Below are positions 33,436 to 43,245 of a stretch of 64,000 nt of DNA, one piece after another. Location: positions 310,001 through 374,000 of the forward strand of contig CDRNVI010000156.1 of NCBI GenBank assembly GCA_977017575.1. The letters are read 5' to 3'. Position numbers and translations under genes: made by a program. Positions within the stretch are counted from its first letter, which is position 1. Each line of letters starts with the position of its first letter. The stretch is from Paramoeba atlantica. Its lineage: Eukaryota > Discosea. Below the pieces are notes generated by a model, which saw only the letters and a program-made list of their open reading frames with translations, was not told the origin of the DNA and made no database searches.

Positions 33436-35500
33436 ATGTTTGCTGCTTTCTGTTTTGGTGTTTGGTCTTGATCTTCTTGTTTTGGCTGAGCATCTTTTAT
33501 TTTTTATCTTTCAAAATTTTCCTTTCGGGAAATTTTTTTCAAGAGACACTCAGACTTTTTTTGACATTGATTTTATCTTTATTCATCAGGATGGTTGTGT
33601 CAGCGAAGAGAAAGCAACAACTGAAGGCAGCTGCTAGGGCAAGACAAAAGAAGAAAGAGATCATGGGGGTCCAAGGACAATCTTGTGGGAAGAAACCAAT
33701 CCCCTTACTTTCTGAATGGGCTACAATTTGAGGGGAGGAAACAGCAACAAGAGAACGACGAAAGGCAAAAAAACTTGAAGAAAGAAATGAACCTGAGGTG
33801 ATCAAAAATGATGATGCAATGCGTGATGTTAATAAGGTTGATGATGATCCTGTGATGATTGGTGTTCGGGGGAAAAGCCAGAAACAAACAGGACGACCTC
33901 GAAAAGAAATTGGAACCTTGAGTGTCTCTCGCCGAAAACAGCTTGCTCAACAAAAAGGTAATCAAATAGATGCCCTTTTGAATGAACATATTGCTCCTCT
34001 GATCAGAGATGATGGAATTACACAAACTCTTGAGTTTCAATACCGGTGGACAAGTGAACTCACTGGTGAACAAATTGTGAGGGAGGTTGTTTGGGAACCA
34101 GAGATGAAACTCTTTCAATCTTTCCGCCCAAAGAAGAAGATTGATGTCCTATCTGTGCAACAGACAAGAAAATTCGTGGTTTAAAAGTTCTGTATGAATA
34201 TTCCTCCTCGCCAATGAGCCCACGGATGCTCCAAAACATCCTCCAGGCTGTTGGCTCTGACCTCAAGAGTAAGGGTTTGAAAGTTTTCATTTTTTTAAAA
34301 AAATATACTTCTATTTTATTATCAGGGGATGCTATGTGCAGCAGAAGTTGGCAAAAGAACTTGATGAATTGTTGGATCACCATATTCCAATTCAACAAGT
34401 GAAAGAAGGGGTTGATGCCCATTTTGTTGGTCCTGTGATTCTTCTCTCGATTGTGCTCCCTACGCTCAACCTTCCTCCTGGTGAGCCTGTTTGTGTTGTT
34501 TTTTCTGGAGATGGGCGAAAGCCTGGGAAGAACCACGGGGTTGTGTTGATACACTGAAAATTATTTTACAAGAAGGAAAAGAGAAAGTTTATCCGATTGC
34601 AATTGCTCGAGGGACAGAGGGGTACGAGAACTTGAAGCTTCTTTTTGATGTGTTATGAGATTCTTTAATTCAATTGAAGAGCAAAACATTTCCTGTGGAT
34701 TTGCAATCTCTGAAATGCTGGTTGTTGGTCTTTTCGAGTGATGGAAAATTTTTATTGACCTGTTTGGGGCTCTGTGTTGCAAATGGAAAATTCTCTTGTC
34801 CCTTTTGTTTTATTCCCAACTCTCATTGGACATGATGTTTATGAGGACAGTTGAAACCATGTAACTATTTGAGAAAGAATTTTAGTAATCTGAGTTCTTC
34901 CTCTACAACATGCCCTGTTCACAAGTGTTGTCCAGCTGCAAAGCATATGGTGTGAAGCGAAAAAATCTCCTCGATAGAATTTTTACCTTTGAGGATATTA
35001 TTTTGGATGAACTTCATCTTTTTCTCAGATTGTGGGACTTAATTCTTGATATTTTGCTGGGAAAAGTGGAAGTCTATGATCGAGAGGATACCAATAATTG
35101 TGGAGTCCATTGACAGGAGATAAAGCAAAAATTCTTTTGGGTGGTCTTGTGAAAAAAGGAAAGATTTGATGAAAACTCTCTTCTTGATTGATGGAGAAAG
35201 TGTCCACCTGCCTGAAAATGACAGGTTGAAGAATGAAGCTGGGCACCAGATACAATTTGATCGAATTTTTCCTTTGTTTAAAGGGTTGAGTGAAATTGTT
35301 GATTATTTACGGGATGGTCGGGGCAAACTGAAGGATCGAAGCGATTACAACGAGTGTGTGAAAAATTTCTTCAAGGTTTTGTCAATTGGGTGGGGGAGCA
35401 CAATAATAAATAAAAAAAAATTTCAAAAAGGAAGAGCACGATTCAACCTGAACAAAAAAGTATTTGCCAATGATGGCCATGTTAATTAAACGAAAAGTTG
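33436..35500 (+). mobile_element. Decayed mobile-element-like region, family not identified
   Basis: Begins directly after the broken tRNA-Ser A. Plus-strand protein pieces at 33591-34181, 34210-34560, 34910-35113 and 35170-35489 resemble parts of one long protein: GRPRKEIGTLSVSRRKQ, LSIVLPTLNLPPGEPV, FSGDGRKPGKNHGVV, DIILDELHLFLRLWD. From memory these recall a family of long, repeated, uncharacterised proteins seen in several animals and fungi and suspected to belong to transposable elements. The copy is broken in several places. No terminal repeats were recognised. Assignment to a class is not possible from the sequence. Confidence 0.4.
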
Positions 35501-35744
35501 GGAGTAAGACCTGTTGAAAAACTTTTGTTGAAAAATATACATACGAAAAAATTGTTTTGGAAACAATTCAGAGTTTCGAAAAAAAGTTCCCTCCTTCCAT
35601 TTTATTTCGGAAAAAGGAAAAGTGTTTTGTGGTTTTACAACACGAAAACAGCAGAGAACGGTCCGCACCGGCACACCCTCCCACACCACACGTGGTTGTG
35701 TTTTGGTGCCTTTTTTCGTTTTCCTTCCTCATTTTGAATTCAAA

Positions 35745-36520
35745 ATGTCAGCTGACCAACAACAAATTGCACTCCTTAGAGCAGAGATGAGAGAGATGAG
35801 AGAAGAGATTGCACAAAGGGAGGAACAGTTTAGAGAAGAGATTGCAAGAGAGAGAAGAGATGGGGAGGAAAGAGAGAGACAAAGGGAGGAACAGTTTAGA
35901 GAAGAGATTGCACAAAGGGGCGAAGAGTTTAGAAAAGAGATTGCACAAAGGGACGAACAGTTGAGAGAAGAGATTGCAGGACAGAAAAAGAAAGAAAATG
36001 ATGAAGAGAAACAATATTGTACGTCTTTCTCTCTCTTTTTTTCCCCTTTTATTCACACTCCTGTTTTTCTGAAGGCTTCAATTTGTTAATCAGATGATGC
36101 TGCTGCTTACTTTTCTGGACTTTTTTGTTTGCCCAATATTTGGGGCACCCCGTCCAATACCCATCAATCCTGTTTTTTCTCATTTTTTCAAATCTCCTTC
36201 TTTTCCTTCTTTTTCTGGTCGGATCTAATTATTTTTTGTCTTTTTTTTATTTAAGGGCCATCTACCCCTCACTTTTTTCCGTCTTCCTCGCCTTCAAGTT
36301 CAAAAAAAAAACTTTGAATTATCTTTTCTTTGGATTGGGATTCCTGGTGGCTCTTTTTCTGGTTTGCAGAAAAGGTTCCAATATTCTTTCCAAGATTGAA
36401 ATGTGATAGACCAGACAGAGGAGTCTCTTTCCAGGGGAGATCCACTTCTTCTTCCCTCTTCCGTTTTCTTTCCCCACTCAAAAGTGGCCAACTTGTTTTT
36501 ACTAAAAATGGTTTTTAGCG
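35745..36520 (+). CDS. Charged coiled-coil protein, unknown
   Basis: Exon 1 from ATG at 35745 to about 36017 encodes MSADQQQIALLRAEMREMRE followed by about five copies of a 14-residue coiled-coil unit (EEIAQREEQFR variants). A GT donor at 36018 and acceptor near 36093 lead to DAAAYFSGLFCLPNIWG. Later exons toward 36520 (CDRPDRGVSFQGRS, SPLKSGQLVFTKNGF) are possible but not proven. Not recognised. The heptads are Arg/Glu-rich and share character with the tail of the HNH gene at 37.3 kb. Confidence 0.35.
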
Positions 36521-36558
36521 GTTCCGGAAACAAATATTTGCACGACGAGAATTTTCTT

Positions 36559-37198
36559 GGTGTGATGTTTACATACAAAAAAAAATCTTGATAATTTTTA
36601 ACCTTCTAATTTGATTTTTGGCTGAGAAAAGCTCGAAGTTGGTTTTTTTCCTGTTTCACCCTTTTTTGTTTTTTTTTTTTTGGTTTTTCTTTTTTTGATG
36701 GAACTTTTGGTTGAACCACCAGACTAATGGACACTCTTTTGACTGCTGTTTGGGAAGCAGTGACTTGGCCTTTCTCCTTTGGTTTTCTTGCGGTTCACAG
36801 AAAAGCAAATCTTTTTGGCTGAATCACATGGTGGTTTTTAATTGACAACTTTTTTAGGTTGGGTTTATCTTTGGGTCAATTCTCTTTTCAGTCCGTTCTG
36901 TTGCAAAACTTGTTGGCTGGATTTATCTCGCAGGTTTTTTTGGTTTTTTTTCTCTGGGTTGAGACTCCTTTTTTTGATGAATTTTTCTTTATCCCTCAAG
37001 GAACCATTGTCCGAATTCTGGTTGACTTTCTCTTCTGGGGTTTCATTCGATTTTTAAGAAAAATTGTTGATTTTAAACGAGTTCGTTAGTTTTGTATCTT
37101 TCTTTTGTTTTTTTTGAAGGAGAAGAAAAGAATGAAAGGAAAAAGATCAAAGGAAATGTGCATTTTAGTGAATTCAAATTGGATGTTTTCACGTAAGT
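36559..37198 (+). repeat. Repeat unit B with small-gene copy B (frameshifted)
   Basis: Second copy of the unit at 32736. The small gene would be 36727-36792 plus 36858-37089, but the T-run after CTCGCAGG carries one extra base relative to copy A. VGFIFGSIL and VETPFFDEFFFIP therefore lie in different frames. The copy is either a pseudogene or a sequencing error in a homopolymer. Confidence 0.75.
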
Positions 37199-37226
37199 GT
37201 CAGAATGGTCGAGTGGTCTAAGACGT
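37199..37226 (+). pseudogene. tRNA-Ser(CGA) fragment B, 5' part only
   Basis: GTCAGAATGGTCGAGTGG and CTAAGACGT match the full tRNA from the acceptor 5' strand to the start of the anticodon stem, then homology stops. The missing remainder begins at exactly the next base in the fragment at 39537. Confidence 0.8.
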
Positions 37227-37291
37227 ACTTTTTCTTGATGAGTGAAATTGAAGAAAAAAATCAATAAAAAAAAATACAAACCAAAAATTTT

Positions 37292-38439
37292 TTATTTCTT
37301 TTTGAAATGATACAAACAAATATCTTTTCCGGCCATCGCAGCGTTCTTGCACCCAGAATAGCCGTTCTTGTTTAAAACTTCCGAACACATTTTTTTTGGC
37401 CTCATTTTTGGCCTCATTTTTGTGTCTTTCTGATCTTTTTCACTCTGTACTCTTAATCTCTCCTCTCTCTCTCTCTCTTGTTTCTCCTCTCTTTCTCTCT
37501 CTTGTTTCTCCTCTCTTTCTTTCTCTTGTTTCTCCTCTCTTTCTTTCTTCTCCTGAAGTCTGTTCTGTTCTCTCTCTCTCTTATCATTTTCCGCCTGTTG
37601 TCGGACCTTTGCGAGTTCTTCAATCAGTTGCTTATGTTCGAGCTTCTTTTTTTCTTCTTTTTCTTTTTTTTCGTTCTTCTTTTTCTGCTTTCTCTCTCTC
37701 AGCTCTTTCTTTTCTTTTCAATGAACTTTGTCGATCGAATTCATTTTCCCATTTTCGAACTCCGTCAGTTTTTCTGTGTTCCTTTGCCTTATTGGCAGTA
37801 GGAGTTAATAGTTGGAGATTTGACAATTGATAATCGTGAACGTCTCCATTCACATGATCTATTTCCAACTGACCCTTTTTTTTCTTTGTTAAAAAATGAG
37901 AGTAAAGGGTTTTTGAAAATAAAAACCTGGAGGATGGATAAATGCTGTTTGGATTCATCCCGATTTGGAGCCCCCCACAAAAGCGCGACCGCTCGATGGA
38001 TTCGAATAGTTTTGCCCCCGATATTCGTTTTCGGGTATTTTTTTGGGTCTTTCAAAAGTCATCCACTCAATAAAACAGAACAATTTAATTCCAAAAAATG
38101 GGCATTACCCTTTGAACGAGCTTTAAGTTTATGCTTTGTCCTGTCGAAAGGTCTTGACCCGTCGTTCGGGAAACCCACACTCGATGGATCTTCTTCAAGG
38201 GTCAGAGAGGAAAAAGGAAGGGGTTATACGAGAATTTTTTACATGGAACATTGAGGACATTGTGCTCTACCAAAAAATAACGATATCTTTTCTCCTTAAA
38301 AACGTCAACGCCGTAGGGTATCCAGGCGTCCTTGTTCTCTCCCTGATCAGGGACCCAAACAAAGGATTCAACTGTTTCGAATTATAAAAGAGAAAGAGAG
38401 AAAGAGATTGGAAATGGGAGACGAACCTCCTGAGGCCAT
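37292..38439 (-). CDS. HNH endonuclease-like protein with coiled coil and Cys/His tail
   Basis: Model: start MASG at 38439; second exon VESFVWVPDQGENKDAW with YGVDVFKEKRYRYFLVEHN; a middle exon near 38140-38080; an exon near 38045-37935 with TIRIHRAVALLWGAPN; and a last exon 37880-37292. The two HNH halves, IHRAVALLWG and LEIDHVNGDVHDYQLSNLQLL, fit the phage/homing-type HNH nuclease pattern (H, then DH...N...N...L). A long Lys/Glu-rich coiled coil with 24-base repeats (37460-37560) follows. The end MCSEVLNKNGYSGCKNAA plus GKDICLYHFKKK resembles a short Cys/His zinc motif common in bacteria and giant viruses. Introns split the HNH domain, so the gene is adapted to nuclear expression. Middle exon junctions are unresolved. 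Confidence 0.5.
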
Positions 38440-38506
38440 GGCGTCAAGAAAATTGTCAAATGTCCTTGCGGAAAACCCATCGCCACCACAACGATGTAAA
38501 ATCGTC

Positions 38507-38594
38507 GCTAAATTTAGCCAGATATCTAAAAGTTCGCCAATTTCGGTGACGTCACCGTAATTGGCAAACTTTTAGATATCTGGCTAAATTTAGC
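38507..38594. repeat. 88-bp near-perfect palindrome without spacer
   Basis: Arms of 44 bases (left from GCTAAATTTAGCCAGATATC, right ending CTGGCTAAATTTAGC) are complementary with only two mismatches, and the centre falls between 38550 and 38551 in CGGTGACGTCACCG, itself a perfect palindrome containing TGACGTCA. The arms contain smaller palindromes (GGCTAAATTTAGCC). It lies between the HNH start and the full tRNA-Ser. It could be a foldback or MITE-like remnant or a binding site; no second copy was seen. Confidence 0.9.
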
Positions 38595-38693
38595 CAAATT
38601 ATTGATACCCCAAATCGGTTGTTTTCGTTCTTTTTTTTGTTTCTTTTTTTTTCGTTCTTCTTCTGCGAACCTGGCAAATGTATCCATGTAAAT

Positions 38694-38777
38694 GTCAGAA
38701 TGGTCGAGTGGTCTATGACGTGTGACTCGAAATCACATCCTGGAAACGGGGCGTAGGTTCAAATCCTGCTTCTGACG
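38694..38777 (+). tRNA. tRNA-Ser (anticodon CGA)
   Basis: Complete class II tRNA, 84 bases with discriminator G. Acceptor stem GTCAGAA pairs with TTCTGAC. The A box TGGTCGAGTGG and B box GGTTCAAATCC match Pol III promoter consensus. The anticodon stem TGTGA/TCACA encloses the loop CTCGAAA, giving anticodon CGA (codon UCG). The long variable arm TCCTGGAAACGGGGC is typical of tRNA-Ser. A T-run terminator (TCTC followed by ten T) starts one base after the 3' end. No intron. It is the only complete copy among four related pieces in 6 kb. Confidence 0.93.
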
Positions 38778-38879
38778 TCTCTTTTTTTTTTAGAATTTGT
38801 TTTGTTTTTATTTGGTGTCCCCCTTTTTATTTTTTGTTTTTTTTTTTTTGTTTTTTTTTTTTTGGTTTTTTTTCTTTTT

Positions 38880-39305
38880 TTTTGATGGAACTTTTGGTTG
38901 AACCACCAGATTCATGGACACTCTTTTGACTGCTGTTTGGGAAGCAGTGACTTGGCCTTTCTCCTTTGGTTTTCTTGCGGTTCACAGAAAAGCAAATCTT
39001 TTAGGATGAATCATGTGGTGGTTTTTAATTGACAACTTTTTTAGGTTGGGTTTATCTTTGGGTCAATTCTCTTTTCAGTTCGATCTGTTGCAAAACTTGT
39101 TGGCTGGATTTATCTCGCAGGTTTTTTTGTTTTTTTTCTCTGGGTTGAGACTCCTTTTTTTGATGAACTTTTTCTTTATCCCTAAAGGAACCATTGTTCG
39201 AATTCTGGTTGACTTTCTCTTCTGGGGTTTCATTCGATTTTTAAGAAAAATTGTTGATTTTAAACGAGTTCGTTAGTTTTGTATCTTTCTTTTGTTTTTT
39301 TGAAG
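38880..39305 (+). repeat. Repeat unit C with small-gene copy C (frameshifted)
   Basis: Third copy of the unit. The small gene would be 38914-38979 plus 39045-39276. Relative to copy A there is one extra base in the stretch coding for FDEFFF (GATGAACTTTTTC), so the C-terminal half is out of frame. The 5' end of the unit is missing and the 3' flank changes to purine-rich sequence. Confidence 0.75.
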
Positions 39306-39536
39306 GACGAGAAAAAGAAAGAGAAAACTAAGGGCGCAAAGAAAAAAGAAGAAGACACGAAAAGAAAAAGAAAGAGAAAATGAAAAAGGAACCCAAACCA
39401 AAACGAGAACAGAGAGAGAGGTGATGAGCTCAATGGAAATCAATTTGCAAGGGAGAGAGAAAGAGAAGAGAGAAAAAGAAAAGGAAAAAAAAAGAAAAGA
39501 GAAAAAGAAAAAAGAGATAAAAGAGAAGAGAAGGCG
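39306..39536 (+). other. Purine-rich stretch
   Basis: About 230 bases, mostly A and G on the plus strand. It replaces the tRNA 5' flank that follows copies A and B. An ATG at 39381 (MKKEPKPKREQRE) could be spliced to the patatin exon at 39628 in frame, which would make this a captured first exon; this is speculative. Confidence 0.4.
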
Positions 39537-39592
39537 GTGACTCGAAATCACATCCTGGAAACGGGGCGCAGGTTCAAATCCTGCTTCTGACG
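39537..39592 (+). pseudogene. tRNA-Ser(CGA) fragment, 3' part
   Basis: From GTGACTCGAAATCACATCC in the anticodon arm through the variable arm, T-arm and acceptor 3' strand TTCTGACG, followed by a T-run. The 5' third is missing. It begins at precisely the base after the end of fragment B at 37226. Confidence 0.85.
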
Positions 39593-39627
39593 TCTCTTTT
39601 TTCCCCATTTTTTTTCCCAATTTTTAG

Positions 39628-42600
39628 TTCTCGAAATGTGTCCTCTTATGAAGAATGGAAGTCAATGTCAGAGGAATGGTACAAAGAACAGGAAAAATGG
39701 AGAAACCAAACTGAAACCTCTTCTTATGATTGGGTTTGGATGATTTCTGAAACTGAGGTCTTTTTTTTTTTCTTTTTTTTTCTTTTTTTTTCTTTTTTTT
39801 TCTTTTTTTTTCTTTTTTTTTCTTTTTTTTTCTTTTTTTTTCTTTTTTTTTCTTTTTTTTTCTTTTTTTTTTTTCGTTTTTTGATCCGATTTTCGACACC
39901 TGTTTCTGACACCTGTTTCTGACACCTGTTTTCTGCTCTCTCCAGCAACTGAGACGAATGATCGCTCAAGATAATGCTCATCAAGTTCAATTTTGCCTTC
40001 GAGGAGGTTTCTTTCTCTTTTCTCTTTTCTCTTTTCTCTTTTCTCTTTTCTCTTTTTGGATGATATTCTCTTTTTGGATGATATATTGATGTATTCTCTC
40101 TCAGGGATTATGTCGAGATCACATTGTCGTTTGGACAATCCGCGACTTCATGCTGTCACCCCTCTTGGCACAAAATATAAAATTGAGGTTTATTTTTTAA
40201 AAGATGAAGTGATAATTTGGTGGAAAGAGTTTTAAATCTTGGAAAATAGGAATATTTGGACCAGGTTGAGCTTGCGATTGACTATTTAACACAAACAAGT
40301 TTTCCTTTTTTCTTTGTTTTCTTTGTTTTCTTTGTTTTCTTTGGTTCTTTTGGTTCTTTTTCTTTTAACTTTTTGATTGAAAAATTTGTTTGAACAGAGA
40401 AGTTACGATACTCTGAGAAATTAGAATTTTTTCAACAAATGCAAAATACACTTGGACGAACAGCTCTGTGTCTTTCTGGTGGTGGGGCTTTGGCTATCTG
40501 TCATGCTGGTTTATTTTCTTTTTCTTTTCTCCCATTCTTCCTCTTTTCTCCCATTCTTCTTCTTTCTTGAGCCTTTTCGATAACTTTCTGTCTTTTTTTC
40601 TTTTTTCTTTTTCACTTCTTTAAATAAGGGGTGATAAAGGCTTTGTTGGAACACAATTTAGTTCCGAATGTCGTCTCTGGCACAAGTGGAGGTACTGTTC
40701 CTCTGAACTTTTTTCTTTCTCCATTTTTTCTCTTCCCAAAAATCTGATACTAATTTCCCCTCAGGTTCAATTGTGGGAGGCTATCTTGCAATAAGAACAA
40801 ATGAAGAACTTTTAAACGAAATTATCAAACCAGATATTGTCGATCGACATGGCCCTCTTTTACCGCCAATCAGTGAGATGTTATCGCGATTTTTGAGAAC
40901 AGGGACCGCCATTCCGAATCGTCTTTTTGAAGAAACTGTTCAAGTTCAATTTTCTTTTTTCAAAGATTTTTTTTTGTTGGTTTTTCGTTTGTGGTGATTC
41001 CAAAAAATCATGTCTTGGTTGCCCTCTTCTCTGTCGATTTTTTCTTCTTTTTTTGAATCGAGAAAAAATAGAAACATTATGGTGATGAAACGTTTGGAAC
41101 AGCATTTCAGAAGACAGGTCGCCATGTCTCGATCACTGTGACAAAGGTTGCGGGTGCTGGGGCTTCTCAAAAGGTACTTTTTCTTTTCGTTTCTTTTTTC
41201 GTTGGATCTTTCGAATTTTTGATTTGACTGAATCAGTTGTTTTTCTTTTTCTTAGCAAACATCTCTGCTTTTGAATCATCTAACTTTTCCAGATATTCTC
41301 ATTTGGAGTGCTGTGGCAGCTTCTTGCGCTCTTCCGGGTTCATATTTTGTTTTTCTTTTTTGTTACAATGATTAAAATTTCCGTTGTTGATATTTATATC
41401 CTAGGTTTACTCGATCCAGTGGTGTTAATGATGCGAGCTCCGAGTGCCACATCAAAAGAAGAAAGAACAGAAGGAATTCCAGTGTTTCCAGGAGGAGTGA
41501 GATGGCGAGATGGTTCGATTTTAGCAGATATTCCACTATCACAGATGCGTCGCCAGTTTGGTGTGAATCAATATATTGTTTCTCAGACAAACCCACATGT
41601 CAGGTTTGATCTTTCTATTTTTATGACTTTACTTTGGCTGTTCCGATATTTTTAAAAAAACTCATTTCTTTTTTGATAGTCCCTTTGCAAAGAGGCACGC
41701 TGCAGCAGAAAACACTACACTTCTAGAAGGGGCAGAGAATTATGCTCTCGAAGGAATCAAAAGGCGGCTTATTCGAATCGGTCAGAGTGGTGTTTTACCA
41801 AAAGTATTGGGGCAAGATGTTTCTGGTGTGTTATTACAAAGTTATTCCTCAACAACCGAGGATACAATTGCTGTGTTACCTCGTTTGAGCCCTTTGGATG
41901 CGTGTCGGATGGTGTTGTCACCAGATGAGGGTTTGACAACAAGATATATATCTCTAGGAGAGGTTCTTATTTATTCTTATTGTGTTTTTGATTTGTTTGT
42001 TTCTTTCCCTTTCTAAAATTGAGTTGTGTTAGAATGCGACTTGGCCGAAATTGGCCCACATTAAACAGAGATTAAGGTTAGAACTTTGTATTTCTCGATC
42101 CCTTGAATATTTAAATGAACATAGAAGTGAAGAGGAGTTGCCTTATCCGGGTCTTTTTTCATTTTCTTTTTTTTTTTCTTCTTTTTCTTCCTTTTTGGGA
42201 TATTTGACTTATTCTTTTCGTTCTTTTAGAGGAAATGAAAATCAAAAGATTTTTAACAGTCTCTGAAGTTTTGGATCACAAAACAAAACAAAAAGTGAAG
42301 AAAACGAGCCGGGCAGAGATGGTCCAGGATGTCACCGCCCGTCTCCATCTTGATCTTCTACCAGGTTGTTCTTCCTCTTTTTTCTTTCAGTTTTCTCCCA
42401 TAAGTGAATTGAATTTTTCGATAAAACAGCCCAGAATTTGGATCACAAAATTGGATCTTCCTCGGACACAGACGATATTCATATCCATTACCGATCTCCT
42501 TCTCGCTCTCCGATCAGTCTCCCGTCAAGTCCTGATATATTCTCTCTCTCGTCTCCATCAAAGGAGACTCAATCTTCCCCTCTTTTAACTTCACAGAAAG

Positions 42601-43116
42601 AAGAGAACGAGCCTCCTCTTTCTCCTGGACTAAAATCACGTTTAGCTTCTTGCTCTCATGAGTTTGAAGATGTAACTTTCAAGAGTCCAACATGGTGTGC
42701 TCTTTGTGCTGCCTTTCTGTATGGGTTATATCTTCAAGGAAAGGTTTAATCTTCAATTTCTTTTTTTTATTCCTCCAAAAACTCTTGCACACAGCCCTCC
42801 CACCCTAAAAAACACCCAAACAAATCATGATGAAAACAATTAAAAAACAAAACAGAGATGTAAGTTGTGTCAAATTGCTGCTCATCATGGTTGTGCTCAA
42901 CATCTCCAAGAAATTGTTGGAGAAAAAAAAACACCAGAGGGAGAAAAGGGTGCGGGACTGGAAGATGAACCAGAAAGTCTCGAAGTTGTGGCTGATGATG
43001 CATCTACTTTACCTGAAAAAGAGAAGGAGAAAGAAAAGGAAGAAGAATCGGAGGATTCAAAGAGGCAACAAGAATATAACACAAAGGCTCAAAGTATTCT
43101 TTTAGGGATTCATTAA
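39628..43116 (+). CDS. DUF3336-patatin lipase (TGL3/SDP1-like) with C-terminal C1 domain
   Basis: About eleven exons. The first recognisable exon (SSYEEWKSMSEEWYKEQEK) and CRLDNPRLHAVTPLGTKYKI form a DUF3336-type N-terminus. The patatin core has the oxyanion loop LCLSGGGALAICHAG, the nucleophile in VVSGTSGGSIVGGYLA, and the dyad Asp in GVRWRDGSILADIPLSQM. This group contains the yeast and plant triacylglycerol lipases of lipid droplets. After a Ser/Pro-rich linker comes a C1 zinc module: HEFEDVTFKSPTWCALCA, LYLQGKRCKLCQIAAHHGC, with the H-C-C-C-C-H-C order of phorbol-ester/diacylglycerol-binding domains. A charged tail ends QSILLGIH. The start is unresolved because upstream sequence is the tRNA/repeat array. 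Diacylglycerol binding next to a lipase is an unusual pairing. Confidence 0.82.
39768..39876 (+). repeat. 10-bp polypyrimidine tandem repeat in patatin intron
   Basis: TCTTTTTTTT is repeated in exact 10-base register about ten to eleven times inside the first recognised patatin intron. Two other short arrays follow in later introns: TCTTT-TCTCT units at 40010-40060 and CTTTGTTTT units near 40305-40360. Confidence 0.92.
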
Positions 43117-43245
43117 CATGAAAATTTTGTATTTTTTTGGAAACAAAAACCTGACAGAGACCAAGGAGAAAAAAAGAAATATGTTCAGAAAACCCAATTT
43201 CATGAGGATTGGGGGGGGGGGAATATTTGTGAACCACATTTTTTT

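Noticed and set aside
37440-37570. CRISPR-like array (regular TCTCTTGTTTCTCCTC units)
   Set aside because: The units are adjacent without unique spacers and encode the coiled-coil repeat of the HNH-like protein on the minus strand. The genome is eukaryotic.
39273-39620. Minus-strand 115-codon frame over the tRNA fragment
   Set aside because: It reads through the tRNA-Ser piece and a purine-rich tract in antisense; low complexity and no motif.
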